A stretch of 64,000 nt of DNA from Lentisphaerota bacterium (lineage in GTDB: Bacteria > Verrucomicrobiota > Lentisphaeria > Oligosphaerales > JABHEG01): NCBI GenBank assembly GCA_018676675.1, contig JABHEG010000133.1, forward strand, positions 1-64,000. Direction: 5' to 3'. Made by a program: the position numbers and the translations under genes. The notes under the pieces were generated by a model. That model worked only from the letters and a program-made list of their open reading frames with translations. It made no database searches and had not been told where the DNA came from. This document shows positions 36,265 to 45,659 of the stretch, piece by piece (the first letter of the stretch is position 1; every line of letters begins with the position of its first letter).

Positions 36265-36527
36265 TCCCGGTAGTCACGGCTCTGCCTGAACCGAGCCGCG
36301 CACATCGTGAGCGGTTTCCCTGCCTGAACCGAGCCGCGCACACCGTAAGCGGTCTTCGCCTCTCGTTGGTCAGGGCTCTGATGGAAGGGGACCGCTCCCG
36401 GTAGTCGCGGCTCTGCCGGACGGCAAGACCCCTCCCGTTGGTCAGGGCTCTGCCGGACAGGAAACCCCCTCCCGTTGGTCAGGGCTCCGAAAGAGGCGGA
36501 CCGCTCCTGTTAGTCACGGCTCTGAAG
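36265..36527. repeat. Array of interspersed GC-rich repeat units
   Basis: Two unit types alternate. Variants of CTCCCGTTGGTCAGGGCTC occur at about 36361, 36432 and 36471. GAACCGAGCCGCGCACA (ATCG or CCG) TRAGCGG occurs at about 36289 and 36327. Diverged ACCGCTCCCGGTAGTCGCGG units occur at about 36391 and 36500. The same units, in the other orientation, are present near 18373 and 23557-23650. The 36102-36631 gap shows no gene. Confidence 0.7.
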
Positions 36528-36631
36528 GTGGGGGCATCTCCAAGCTCTTGTGCATCTGCGGACGGTGGTCCATAGTCCATCGTCTCAGCCGATCGTCAGG
36601 AGGATTGCCCAATGCTCTGGAGGATGTGCGA

Positions 36632-39376
36632 ATGAACACGCGAAGTGTGTGGATGGCTCTGGTGGTGGCGGGTGGCTTCCAGTCATGCGTGACCCCGCCT
36701 AAAACGACCGCGCCCGGGCCGGACGGCGCCACGTTCCATGTTGCCCCGCAGGGCGACGACACGAACCCGGGCACACAAGCGGCCCCGTTCGCGACAATTG
36801 AGCGGGCCCGCGACGCCATTCGCGAACTCCGCAAGGACAACGGGCTCCCGGCCGGAGGCGTCTCGGTTGTGCTCACGCCGGGGATCTACGAGCTGTCCGC
36901 TCCAGCGGTGTTCACGCCGGAGGACTCCGGCACGGAAGAGTGCCCGATCGAGTACCGCGCTCGCGAGAAGGGCACGGCGCGTATCGTGGCGGGCAAGACG
37001 GTCGAGGGCTGGGAACTGGTCACGGATTCCGCCGAGCTCGCCCAACTGGCCCCGGCAGCCCACGGGAAGGTCTACGCCGCGGACCTGCGAGCGCAGGGCA
37101 TCACCGATTACCAAGGCGTGAACGATCTGAGAGCCTATCACTCCGATCCCGGATTCGAGCTGTTCTTCGACGACAAGCCGATGACGCTCGCACGTTACCC
37201 GAACGAGGGGGTGATCAACATCACTGAAGTTCTGGACGAGAACGGGATTGCGGAGTCCGGTGAGATCAACACGGCGGAGGGACGGTTCACCTGCGACGAT
37301 CCGCATGCGATGCAGTGGGTTGGCGTGAAGGGAGCCTGGCTGAACGGGTTCTGGGTACGCGACTGGCGCAACGACCGCATCCCGCTGGGCAAGGTAGACC
37401 CGGCGACGAACTCGCTGGGCTTCGAGCCCAAACCCGGGCGCAAGTACGGCGTTCGCCGGAACATGTGGTTCTATGCCGAAGACCTGTTGCAGGAGCTGGA
37501 CTCGCCCGGCGAATGGTACCTGGACCGGCAGCGCGGCGTGCTGTACTTCTGGCCGCCTTCTCCGCTCACGGGGGCCACGGCGACCGTCTCGATCGCCCGC
37601 AACCCGATCCAGCTGCAGCATGTATCGCACGTCACCTTCCGAGGGCTTCTCGTGGAGGCGGGGCGCGGGGATGCGTTCACGGTTGAGGGGGGGATGAACG
37701 TCCGCATCGTGGCGTGCACGATCCGGAACATGGGCAAGTGGGCCGCTCGGGTCACGGGTGGCATCCGGCACGGGGTGGTCGGCTGCGACATCTATGCGAC
37801 CGGGCAGGGCGGCATCCACCTCGAGGGCGGCGACCGCAAGACACTGACCCCGGCTGGGCATTACGCCGAGAACAATCACATCCATCACACTGCGCGCTGG
37901 CAACCGGTCTACCAGCAGGGGATCACCCTCTACGGCGTCGGGAACAGCGCCACTCACAACCTGATCGACAACGTGCCCCACATCGCTATCGGCTTCTCGT
38001 ACAACGACATGACCATCGAGTACAACGAGATTCACAGCTCGGTTTACATGTCGAACGACGCCGGAGCCATCTACACATCGCCTCCTAACGAGACGTGGTC
38101 CATGCGCGGTCACTCGATCCGCTACAACTACCTGCACCACATCTACGGCTTCAGAAACAAAGGCTGTTACTGCGTGTACCTGGATGACTGTTTTTCCTCT
38201 GCGGATATCTCCGGCAATATCTTCTACGACGTGGTCAACGGCATCCTCATCGGCGGCGGCCGCGACTGTCGGATGACCAACAACATGTTCGTCGGCTGCC
38301 GAAAACGGGCGTTCTCGGTGGATGCACGCGGCCTGGGCTGGGCCAAGGGGGTCGGTGTGTTCGCTACCAAGGAACTCCACGAGCTGAAGCACACTGAACC
38401 GCCGTGGTCCATCAAGTATCCGGAGCTGGTTGGCATCCTCGACGATGAACCTCTGGCTCCCAAGGGCAACACACTGACTCGGAACCTGTGTTGGGCTGGC
38501 GCCTGGGGGGTGGCTCACCCCCGCGCAAAGCGAGACGGTGCCTTCGAAAACAACCTGCTTGAGACGGATCCGCTTTTTGCGGATGCGCTCCCCGGGCAGT
38601 TTGAGTTGCGCAGCGAGTCCCCTGCGTTCGGGATCGGTTTCGAGCAGATTCCATTCGGGAAGATCGGGCTTTATGCCAGTCCGGACCGTGCGTCCTGGCC
38701 GGTTGAGTCTCCTCTGCGCCCGATCCCACCGAAGGAAGCAAAGGTGGTGCCGCCGTGCAATCCCACGCCTATTCCGGTGGCGGCCGTCCGGCGGCGGGAG
38801 AGCCCCATTGCGATCGACGGTAAGCTCTCAGCAGCGGAGTGGTTCGGCCTCGACCCGGCGCAAGGCCTGAAGCTCGAACAAGGTGTGCATGGCGAGAAGG
38901 TGACCTATCCCAGCACGGCCTGGCTTGCCTGGGACGACGACGCGCTCTACGTCGCCTTTGACAACACGGTCAGCACCAAGACGCCGATGAAACGCGGCGA
39001 CCGCTGGGGCTCGAACGACGCCGTCGAGGTCTCGATTTGCGATCCGGCTTTGGGGAGCAAAGCCATGGTTCTCGTCGTGCGGGGGTTCACCAACGGCACC
39101 GTGACGGCCAGTGACGAAGCCGGGGCAGATGAAGCCGTGGTCAAGAAGCTCCAGGCGGGAGTCCAATACGCCGCGGCGATTGTCGCGCCGGACCGCTGGA
39201 CCGCGGAAATGCGTATCCCCTTCGCTGCTCTCGGTATCGCGCCGACACCTGACACGCGTTTCCCCACCAGCCTGGCCGTGCGGAAACAGGGCCGGGAAGC
39301 CTGGATCCTGTGGCACGGTCCCGACAACTCGACTTGGTACGTCGAGAAAGCCGGCCGAATCCACTTCGCGCGGTGA
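36632..39376 (+). CDS. Secreted right-handed beta-helix protein with C-terminal CBM9-like domain
   Basis: The 914-residue product starts at an ATG with GGAGG eight bases upstream. Its short hydrophobic leader ends in FQSCVTPP, possibly a lipoprotein signal although the box is not canonical. Residues 30-680 are a pectate-lyase-like parallel beta-helix (..FHVAPQGDDTNPGTQAAPFATIERARDAI.. then repeated short beta turns, ..YAENNHIHHTARWQ.., ..TIEYNEIHSSVYMSNDAGAIYT..). From about residue 725 a CBM9-like domain follows (IAIDGKLSAAEW.., ..AWLAWDDDALYVAF.., ..WGSNDAVEVSI..). Such proteins bind and usually cleave polysaccharides outside the cell. It is convergent with the propeller gene, with 16 bases between stops. 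Confidence 0.85.
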   Translation: MNTRSVWMALVVAGGFQSCVTPPKTTAPGPDGATFHVAPQGDDTNPGTQAAPFATIERARDAIRELRKDNGLPAGGVSVVLTPGIYELSAPAVFTPEDSGTEECPIEYRAREKGTARIVAGKTVEGWELVTDSAELAQLAPAAHGKVYAADLRAQGITDYQGVNDLRAYHSDPGFELFFDDKPMTLARYPNEGVINITEVLDENGIAESGEINTAEGRFTCDDPHAMQWVGVKGAWLNGFWVRDWRNDRIPLGKVDPATNSLGFEPKPGRKYGVRRNMWFYAEDLLQELDSPGEWYLDRQRGVLYFWPPSPLTGATATVSIARNPIQLQHVSHVTFRGLLVEAGRGDAFTVEGGMNVRIVACTIRNMGKWAARVTGGIRHGVVGCDIYATGQGGIHLEGGDRKTLTPAGHYAENNHIHHTARWQPVYQQGITLYGVGNSATHNLIDNVPHIAIGFSYNDMTIEYNEIHSSVYMSNDAGAIYTSPPNETWSMRGHSIRYNYLHHIYGFRNKGCYCVYLDDCFSSADISGNIFYDVVNGILIGGGRDCRMTNNMFVGCRKRAFSVDARGLGWAKGVGVFATKELHELKHTEPPWSIKYPELVGILDDEPLAPKGNTLTRNLCWAGAWGVAHPRAKRDGAFENNLLETDPLFADALPGQFELRSESPAFGIGFEQIPFGKIGLYASPDRASWPVESPLRPIPPKEAKVVPPCNPTPIPVAAVRRRESPIAIDGKLSAAEWFGLDPAQGLKLEQGVHGEKVTYPSTAWLAWDDDALYVAFDNTVSTKTPMKRGDRWGSNDAVEVSICDPALGSKAMVLVVRGFTNGTVTASDEAGADEAVVKKLQAGVQYAAAIVAPDRWTAEMRIPFAALGIAPTPDTRFPTSLAVRKQGREAWILWHGPDNSTWYVEKAGRIHFAR

Positions 39377-39392
39377 GGGGATGGGACGTGTT

Positions 39393-41579
39393 TCAGGGCT
39401 TGCCGTCAGCGACTTTCACCCAGCGGATTCCCTGCTTCATGTAGGTGCCGCCGCGCTCGGTTGAGGCGCTGTGGTGACCGCCACGGGCGCTCCAGTGTTT
39501 GACGGGGCTCCCTTTGACGAACCACCAGTGAGCCCATGCCTGCCTCTTGCGGTTACGCATGGACTCAGTGATGAAACCATCGGCGTCGAAGACCTCTGTG
39601 GTGATGTGTTCGCCACGGGCTGTGTGGTATTCGCGCCGGGCCAATTGCCCCCCCGTGTAGGCGAGGCGGCGGATTGCATTGCCATCCTCGTCCAAATCAT
39701 GACGCTTGACGAGCGTTTCTCCTACGTACCATTCCCGATGGATGACGCCGTCGACGCGATGCACAATCTCGCGGATGCTCCGGTCAGCGGTCCAGCGATC
39801 TTCAGTCCAGGAAAAGTCGTCCGTTGCCGCCTCCAAGACGTTGAGCGTCGGTGTGTCTTTCACCTGGAGGGCGTTGGAGGGGGCACTGGTCAGGCCGGAG
39901 TGTTCGGTAGCGATGGCGGTGTAGTTGCCTGGGGCGGGCAGGGGGATGTTGGTGCCGGGAGCGGTGAGAGCTTCGGAGATGGGGGTGCCATTCCGAAGGA
40001 TGCGGTAGCCGCGGGTCTCGAAGTGAAGCTCCCCGGGGATCAGCTCAATGCCTGTGTCCGTTGGGCGCAACCAAGGCGCGTCCGGCTTACGGGCGATGGC
40101 GACGTAGACATCGGTGCGGCGTTGCCAGAGGAGGGGCGAGTCGCGATCAGGGTAATCGTCTCGAGAGAACCGCGACGGCAGGGGCATCGTTTGCCGGAGG
40201 TCCTCCGGAATCAGCCTGCCTTCGAAGGAGGTGACCGTCCAACCGGCTCTGATGTCGGCGGGGAACTCACTCAACTGTTCGCGCACCTTGTCTGCTGCTT
40301 CTTGGAGCTTGCGCGGTGTCGTGCCGTACATGCCTCGCGTCAGGCCTTCGAAGGTTGTCTCGGTTTTGCGCTCATAACCGATGACCTCGGATCGGATGCT
40401 CAGGCGTCCTTTCGCGGGGAAGCCCTCGGTGGACTGGACGTGGATGCCGGGGCCGGTCTTGGCCGACGCTTGCTTGCTGGTGTGGGTGATCGGACCATCT
40501 TTTAGATCATAGGTACTGACGAAGCAGATCTTGGTGCCGTCTGGGCTGCCCTTGGCGTCGTTGTCGAACAGGGCGCTGTCACCCGAGTACTGGTAGTGCG
40601 GGGAATCGTGGATGAAGGAGAGCGCTTCCGGGACCACGACCCAGCCACCACCGGAGCGCAGGTCGGCGACCACCACCTCTCTCGTTGCCCCGCTGCCTAC
40701 CAGGTAGCGGTCGGTCTTGGCACCCCGACAGATGTCGCCGCAGGTCATGACCGAGAGGACGTGTTTGTTGCTCGGGAACGGCTCATTCCAGCGCCGCCCC
40801 GCCATGGGCTGGTTCCCGAACAGGTACCATCCACCACCACCTGACCAGGATTGGTGGCACTGTTGGAGGCAGGGGCTGGCCACCCCAATGTTGCGGCCGT
40901 CAGCGTCGAAGAGAATCCGCGTGGGTTTGAAGGGGCGGAAGTAGTTCGAGACGCGAGTGAAGATTCTGGGGTGTTCGGGATTTCCATCGAGTTGGCCACC
41001 GACGGGCAGCGGTTCGGGTGCGCCGCCATCGGTCGGGACACGGGCGCCGGGCACTCCCCGCCCGTCCGGCATGATGACGCTACTGGCGTAGACCCACCGG
41101 TCACTGGAATCGGTCGACCCAAGCGAACGCGAGTAGCCTTGAAGGCGGTGTATTTGGCCGGTGTCTGCGTCCCAGCGGATGATATGCCACCTGTCGCTGG
41201 GGCTTTTGGCGTATCCCTCCGGCTTCTGAACGCAGAACAACCAGTTGCTGTGGTGGGCCCAGCGTGGGGTACCCGCATCGGGGATCTCGGTGGTCTTCCC
41301 TGTTTGCAGATCAAAGACACGGACCGCTGCTTCATCGTCGTTGGTATGGTGGTAGGCGAGCCCGCGTGTCGTGCACACGTAGCGTCCGTCGGGGCTCCAG
41401 CAGTTGCGAATGTGGTAGTTGGCCCAATCACGTCGGCTCGGGTTGTTGGTGAGCCGCCACATCTCTGCCTGCGTCTCCTGCGGCAGCACGAAGCGCTCGA
41501 AGGGTTCCGCGTTGCTGCGCGGGAGGGGCATCAGCACGACGAAGGTGAGGAGAGCAAATGGGGCGAAAGTGTGTTGCAT
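39393..41579 (-). CDS. Secreted beta-propeller (TolB/PL22-like) protein with MORN/YwqK-like tail
   Basis: This 728-residue protein has a signal peptide (..LLTFVVLMPLPRSNAEP). Its propeller region of about 30-400 shows repeated WD40/PD40-type segments (..NCWSPDGRYVCTTRG.., ..DNDAKGSPDGTKICFVSTY..). An FN3-like segment follows (about 510-590), and the C-terminus carries repeated short beta units (..GVIHREWYVGETLVKRHDLDEDG.., ..QLARREYHTARGEHIT..) similar to YwqK/MORN-type repeats. The propeller is reminiscent of oligogalacturonate lyase (PL22), but catalysis is unproven. AAAGGAGG lies eight bases before the ATG, which follows the upstream stop by one base (TAG-C-ATG), indicating translational coupling. 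Confidence 0.7.
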   Translation of the reverse strand: MQHTFAPFALLTFVVLMPLPRSNAEPFERFVLPQETQAEMWRLTNNPSRRDWANYHIRNCWSPDGRYVCTTRGLAYHHTNDDEAAVRVFDLQTGKTTEIPDAGTPRWAHHSNWLFCVQKPEGYAKSPSDRWHIIRWDADTGQIHRLQGYSRSLGSTDSSDRWVYASSVIMPDGRGVPGARVPTDGGAPEPLPVGGQLDGNPEHPRIFTRVSNYFRPFKPTRILFDADGRNIGVASPCLQQCHQSWSGGGGWYLFGNQPMAGRRWNEPFPSNKHVLSVMTCGDICRGAKTDRYLVGSGATREVVVADLRSGGGWVVVPEALSFIHDSPHYQYSGDSALFDNDAKGSPDGTKICFVSTYDLKDGPITHTSKQASAKTGPGIHVQSTEGFPAKGRLSIRSEVIGYERKTETTFEGLTRGMYGTTPRKLQEAADKVREQLSEFPADIRAGWTVTSFEGRLIPEDLRQTMPLPSRFSRDDYPDRDSPLLWQRRTDVYVAIARKPDAPWLRPTDTGIELIPGELHFETRGYRILRNGTPISEALTAPGTNIPLPAPGNYTAIATEHSGLTSAPSNALQVKDTPTLNVLEAATDDFSWTEDRWTADRSIREIVHRVDGVIHREWYVGETLVKRHDLDEDGNAIRRLAYTGGQLARREYHTARGEHITTEVFDADGFITESMRNRKRQAWAHWWFVKGSPVKHWSARGGHHSASTERGGTYMKQGIRWVKVADGKP

Positions 41580-41580
41580 G

Positions 41581-42867
41581 CTATTTGCCTCCTTTCAGGA
41601 CCGGGACCAGAGCCAGGTAGTCCAAGGCCAGACCGTCCCCGAGATTCGTCATGCGCAGGGCGTGCTTGCCCGGCGTCAACACCACGGGTGGACCGAGGAG
41701 GCGGGTGCGCCACTCCCGTGCTCGGCGCCCGTAACCGCCTGTCTTGGGGAACGCGATGCTCGCGAAGGGATCGCCGGGAGATGCGCCATCGATGGTCAAC
41801 TCACGCCGGGTCTCGGAGCCGCCGGTGGCGTAGCGGGCGTAGAGTTGGTAGGCCCCCGCGTTTTCGACGTCCAACTGCCACTCGAGCCAATGTTCGAGGT
41901 CGTGGTGCCACTTGGTGATCATCTTGCCGACGTTTGCGCCGCGGTCAGTGACGGCCACGCGTCCTCCGTCTTGCCCACTGAAGTCCTCCGCCTGGACGAT
42001 GACGATACCGGGCAGTTCCGCGGCGTGCAGGGGCGGCGGCGTGATCTCGGCCTCGGCTCCAGCCGTCGTCCCTTCCCGGTCCTGGGCCGAGACTTTCAGT
42101 GACCAGGTCTGAAAGTGGCACGCTTTCCGGTTGAGTTCGGGGCCTTCATGCGTCTCTCCGTCCGGCAGATGCCAGACAATGCGATCGACATCTCCGTCTG
42201 GGTCAGTGACGATCGCCTTCAAGACCAACGGCGCCCCAGGCTCGAGGACGGTGTTGCCTTCGATACGGATGTCGGGTCGTGAGGGTTCGAACAGATCCCA
42301 CGGCAGAAACGCCAGCCACGTGGCTTTCTCATCATCGCCGATGACAACAGGGCCGGGTGCTCTCAGGTCGAGCCGAGAACGAGCCGGATAGAGGAACACG
42401 GCGGCTGGTGGCGAGGCCACGTTCAGCGTGACAGGCCTAACAACGCGCACCATGAACGGATGGAACGCCGACCACAGGCGCCAGGGGACGGCTGGCCCGT
42501 CAACTTCCAGATCATAGTAGCCGACCTTGGGCCGGTTGACGCGCCAGTGTCCGGCGGCGGCGGGGGAGACGACTGTGCCTCCCGGACCGGTCAGCTTCGC
42601 GTCCTCGACTGACAGCTGATTCTTGTCCGCATCCAGAATCCACAGGTCTAAGGGCGGTCCCAACTGGAGGTCCTTCACTGCGCCGCCCTGTCCCTCGTCC
42701 GGGAGCGGATCAGATCGCAGACGGAAATGGAGTGCCTGCTCTCCGGGAAACAGCACGGTCATGCCCTGGGCGAAACGCTCGTCGTTGCCGGATAGAGGGG
42801 GCGCCGCGCGGATGTGCCCCATGGCTAGAAGCAGACCTAGCAGTGTGAGCGAGTTCCAGCGGTTCAT
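41581..42867 (-). CDS. Secreted protein with PKD-like and CBM6/35-like domains
   Basis: The 428-residue product has a signal peptide (..LTLLGLLLAMGHIRAAPP). It has a beta-rich N-terminal region, a PKD/cadherin-like segment near residues 200-270 (..LVLKAIVTDPDGDVDRIVWHLPDG..), and a C-terminal CBM6/35-like jelly roll from about 285 (..VIVQAEDFSGQDGG.., ..YQLYARYATGGSETRRELTIDG.., ..GLALDYLALVP). No catalytic domain is apparent, so it is probably a carbohydrate-binding accessory protein. AGGAGA lies seven bases before the ATG. It is coupled to the downstream propeller gene and probably acts with it. Confidence 0.7.
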   Translation of the reverse strand: MNRWNSLTLLGLLLAMGHIRAAPPLSGNDERFAQGMTVLFPGEQALHFRLRSDPLPDEGQGGAVKDLQLGPPLDLWILDADKNQLSVEDAKLTGPGGTVVSPAAAGHWRVNRPKVGYYDLEVDGPAVPWRLWSAFHPFMVRVVRPVTLNVASPPAAVFLYPARSRLDLRAPGPVVIGDDEKATWLAFLPWDLFEPSRPDIRIEGNTVLEPGAPLVLKAIVTDPDGDVDRIVWHLPDGETHEGPELNRKACHFQTWSLKVSAQDREGTTAGAEAEITPPPLHAAELPGIVIVQAEDFSGQDGGRVAVTDRGANVGKMITKWHHDLEHWLEWQLDVENAGAYQLYARYATGGSETRRELTIDGASPGDPFASIAFPKTGGYGRRAREWRTRLLGPPVVLTPGKHALRMTNLGDGLALDYLALVPVLKGGK

Positions 42868-43154
42868 GGGTGCGTCTCCTGGCGTCTCCGGGTCGGGGTT
42901 CGGGCTTTGGACGGTGCTACTTTGGTTGGTCCTACCACGCGAAGCAAGGAGAGCCGGTGGATCCCGTGACGCCTTCGTCCGGAGAGTGGGATCCGCAGTT
43001 TTCTGTATGGTGTTCCATGGCTACTGTTCGGAAAGCGTTCCCGGGCGTACCTCAGCGACAGGCCACTTTCTCCAGGGATTTTGGCAGTATGTTGCCATGT
43101 GGAACACCGAGGAATGCATCGACTCGTCTATCCGTCTTACGGGAAGCCAAGCGT

Positions 43155-44468
43155 ATGGCCACGTCCAGACCGAATATTGTCTACATCCATTCCCACGATT
43201 CCGGGCGGTGTGTGAGCCCCTACGGCTACGCCATGCCCACGCCGCACATCCAGTGTTTTGCGGAACAGGGGGTGACCTTCCGCAACGCGTTCTGCGCGGC
43301 TCCGAGCTGTTCGCCTAGCCGAGCGGCGCTGTTGACCGGGATGTACCCGCACTCGAACGGGATGAATGGCCTGGTGCACCGCGGCGCGTTCGCGCTGAAC
43401 GACTATTCGCAACACCTCCTTCATACACTGCGCGACATCGGCTACCATACGGTGCTCGGAGGGCTCCAGCATATTGCCCAGGACACCGCCGACATTGGCT
43501 TCGACTGTGTCCTCGGTCCCACCCAACACGGTCAGGCCTGTGTCGAAGCGGTTGTGCCCCGGACAGAGCAGTTTCTGGACAGCCGACCAGGGGAACCGTT
43601 TTTCCTTGATATCGGCTTCTTTGAGACGCACAAGATCGGGCCGGGGGGGAAGTGTTACCCTTGCGGGGACGACAACGTGGACTCGCGCTACGTCCTGCCC
43701 CCGTCCTGTCTGCCTGACACCCCTGAAACGCGCTTTGCGACTGCGCAGCATCGGGAAGCCGTGCGTGTGTTGGACCAGGGGATCGGTGCCCTCCTGACCG
43801 CATTGGACAGGAATGGGTTCACCGAGAACACATTGGTGCTGGTCACAACCGACCACGGGCTGCCCATGCCCCGCATGAAGCGCACGCTTTCTGACCATGG
43901 CCTCGGCGTGATGATGATGATGCGCGGCCCGGGGGGCTTCGCAGGAGGCCGTGTCATTGATGGACTCGTTTCGCAGATCGATGTCTTCCCGACGTTGTGT
44001 GAACTGCTTGAGATTCCCGCGCCCGACTGGCTTCAGGGAGTATCGTTCTTGCCGTTGGTTGCAGGCACGGCCGAGAGAACGCGTGACTACGTCTTTGCCG
44101 AGTTGACCTACCACACGGACTACGTGCCGAAACGCGCTGTTCGCGGTGAGCGCTACAAGTACGTGCGGCTCTATGACTCTGATTCCCCGAAGCAGGACAG
44201 CGATGGTGGCCCGGCCTTTGAGCTCTGGCGTCCGCACGGATGGCCGGAATGCGTCAACCAACCTGAACAGCTCTACGATCTGCTCTTCGATCCTGCGGAG
44301 GCCAACAACCTAATCGACCACCCGGACTATCAGGACGTCGGCGCGGAGCTGGGAGCTGTCCTCGATGCGCATTTGACCCGGACGCGAGACCCGATTGTGC
44401 ACGGCCCGATTCCCCCTCGTAAGCTCGAAGACCTCGGCTATGTCCCGGACAGTATCAAGAACATGTGA
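43155..44468 (+). CDS. Cysteine-type sulfatase (S1 family)
   Basis: The 437-residue protein begins RPNIVYIHSHDSGRCVSPYG, with the metal-binding Asp/His region of sulfatases. It has the modification signature CSPSRAALLTG at residues 52-62, where Cys becomes formylglycine. Later metal/substrate segments are ..DIGFFETHKIG.. and ..LVTTDHGLPMPRMK... The ATG at 43155 has GGGAAG eight bases upstream; the long open frame upstream to 42870 is not protein-like. No signal peptide is visible, which is unusual for enzymes acting on extracellular polymers and suggests action on imported sulfated oligosaccharides. The dedicated maturase is not in the window. It is divergent from the CBM/propeller operon. 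Confidence 0.92.
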   Translation: MATSRPNIVYIHSHDSGRCVSPYGYAMPTPHIQCFAEQGVTFRNAFCAAPSCSPSRAALLTGMYPHSNGMNGLVHRGAFALNDYSQHLLHTLRDIGYHTVLGGLQHIAQDTADIGFDCVLGPTQHGQACVEAVVPRTEQFLDSRPGEPFFLDIGFFETHKIGPGGKCYPCGDDNVDSRYVLPPSCLPDTPETRFATAQHREAVRVLDQGIGALLTALDRNGFTENTLVLVTTDHGLPMPRMKRTLSDHGLGVMMMMRGPGGFAGGRVIDGLVSQIDVFPTLCELLEIPAPDWLQGVSFLPLVAGTAERTRDYVFAELTYHTDYVPKRAVRGERYKYVRLYDSDSPKQDSDGGPAFELWRPHGWPECVNQPEQLYDLLFDPAEANNLIDHPDYQDVGAELGAVLDAHLTRTRDPIVHGPIPPRKLEDLGYVPDSIKNM

Positions 44469-44516
44469 CCGCTCTGTCACGTTGATTCTCAGGGCGCACC
44501 AATTGCCTCGGGAGGC

Positions 44517-45659
44517 TCACTGCGAGCTCGGGACAGGGAAGCGGTAGCGGACAGTGCGCGAGATGCGCAGGTCGTCGATCACCATGCCGGGGGCTCCGAG
44601 GCGGAGCTCGGGGCCAAAGCTGTCCGGTACGTTCCTGGTGGGGGCGCTGTGTAGCAGGCGGCCGTCCACCCATAGCTGAACGAGCTCATTGTCCCAGCAG
44701 GCTGCGACATGGCGCCACACGTTTGGTTCCCACGTGCGCGCGTAACCATCTGCCCAGACGCGAACGCCGACACCCCAGTGGCGCTGGATGCTGAAGGAGA
44801 TGTGTCCGTACTGGTCCCGGACCAGTGACAGTCCGCGCATGCCGGGGACACTCACGAACGGTCGGGAGACACGCTCTCCTCCCGGAACCAGAAGCTTGAC
44901 CCAGAGCTCGATCGTCCCGGCGTGGGAGTCGAGGAAATCTTCTGCGGAGGTCGCAACATAGGCGTCCGCGCCTTGGCGCAGGGCGGCGCCGAAGCGTCCG
45001 TCTTCCGTCCGTTCGACGTCCCCCTTGATGAAGTACTGGAAGGGGTCCAGATCGGTTTCAAAGTCGAGAAGAAGCAATGTGTCAGCGTCGGCAGTGAGCT
45101 TGCTCGACGGCGGCAAGTTGAGCCCTGGCAGCCTTGGGTGTCCGAAGAGAACGTTGTCCAGGAACAGTTCACCGTCGGCGGAGAATTGAAGTCGAAAGGC
45201 CGTGGCTGTTGGCGAGGGCACGATGGTGAAACGGTGGGTCTCCCACTCAGCAACTGCATTTACGCCCTTGTCCAACAGGGTGGTCCATTTGGAGGCCTCA
45301 TTTGCTGACACTTGAGCGCGTAGCTTCCCCGTTCCACGTGTTTCGAAGGTCAGCGTCCAGGGCGTCGTGTCCTTGATGGGGAAGCCGTCGTAATGGAGAC
45401 GTGGCGGGGTGCCTTTTCTCACCAACCTCAGGCAGTGTCCGTCGGGTTGACGCGGCACGACCTCGACGTAGCTGTCGCCGCTCGTACGGATCGTCCACGT
45501 ACGCGGAATGAGCCGCCCTGAGGCACCCGGTTCGGTAAGCTCAAAGCCACCGTTCGGCAGGGCATTCACCGGGGCTGGCTCTGCCGCCCCACACACGGCA
45601 AAGCACCCGGCCAGGGCCATCGCCGTCAGCGTGAAGAAGTGCTTTCCGAGACCACTCAC
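44517..45659 (-). CDS. Secreted CBM/LamG two-domain protein
   Basis: The 380-residue product starts at a GTG that overlaps the stop of the giant GH2 gene (GTGA), with a GGGGG ribosome site upstream. A signal peptide (..FTLTAMALAGCFAVCGAAE) is followed by a CBM4/9-like domain (about 32-160; NALPNGGFELTEPG..). A LamG/concanavalin-like jelly roll follows from about 185 (..LLLLDFETDLDPF.., ..GTIELWVKLLVPG.., ..WRHVAACWDNELVQLWVDGRL..). It has no evident catalytic domain. The coupling suggests that it binds the polymer attacked by the GH2 enzyme. Longer upstream frames inside the GH2 gene are discarded. Confidence 0.78.
   Translation of the reverse strand: MSGLGKHFFTLTAMALAGCFAVCGAAEPAPVNALPNGGFELTEPGASGRLIPRTWTIRTSGDSYVEVVPRQPDGHCLRLVRKGTPPRLHYDGFPIKDTTPWTLTFETRGTGKLRAQVSANEASKWTTLLDKGVNAVAEWETHRFTIVPSPTATAFRLQFSADGELFLDNVLFGHPRLPGLNLPPSSKLTADADTLLLLDFETDLDPFQYFIKGDVERTEDGRFGAALRQGADAYVATSAEDFLDSHAGTIELWVKLLVPGGERVSRPFVSVPGMRGLSLVRDQYGHISFSIQRHWGVGVRVWADGYARTWEPNVWRHVAACWDNELVQLWVDGRLLHSAPTRNVPDSFGPELRLGAPGMVIDDLRISRTVRYRFPVPSSQ

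Noticed and set aside
36265..36527. CRISPR array
   Set aside because: Units are unequal, occur in mixed types without regular unique spacers, and recur singly elsewhere; no cas genes.
36683..38518. 611-codon minus-strand frame inside the beta-helix gene
   Set aside because: It is an antisense shadow of a repeat-rich protein; no independent protein features.
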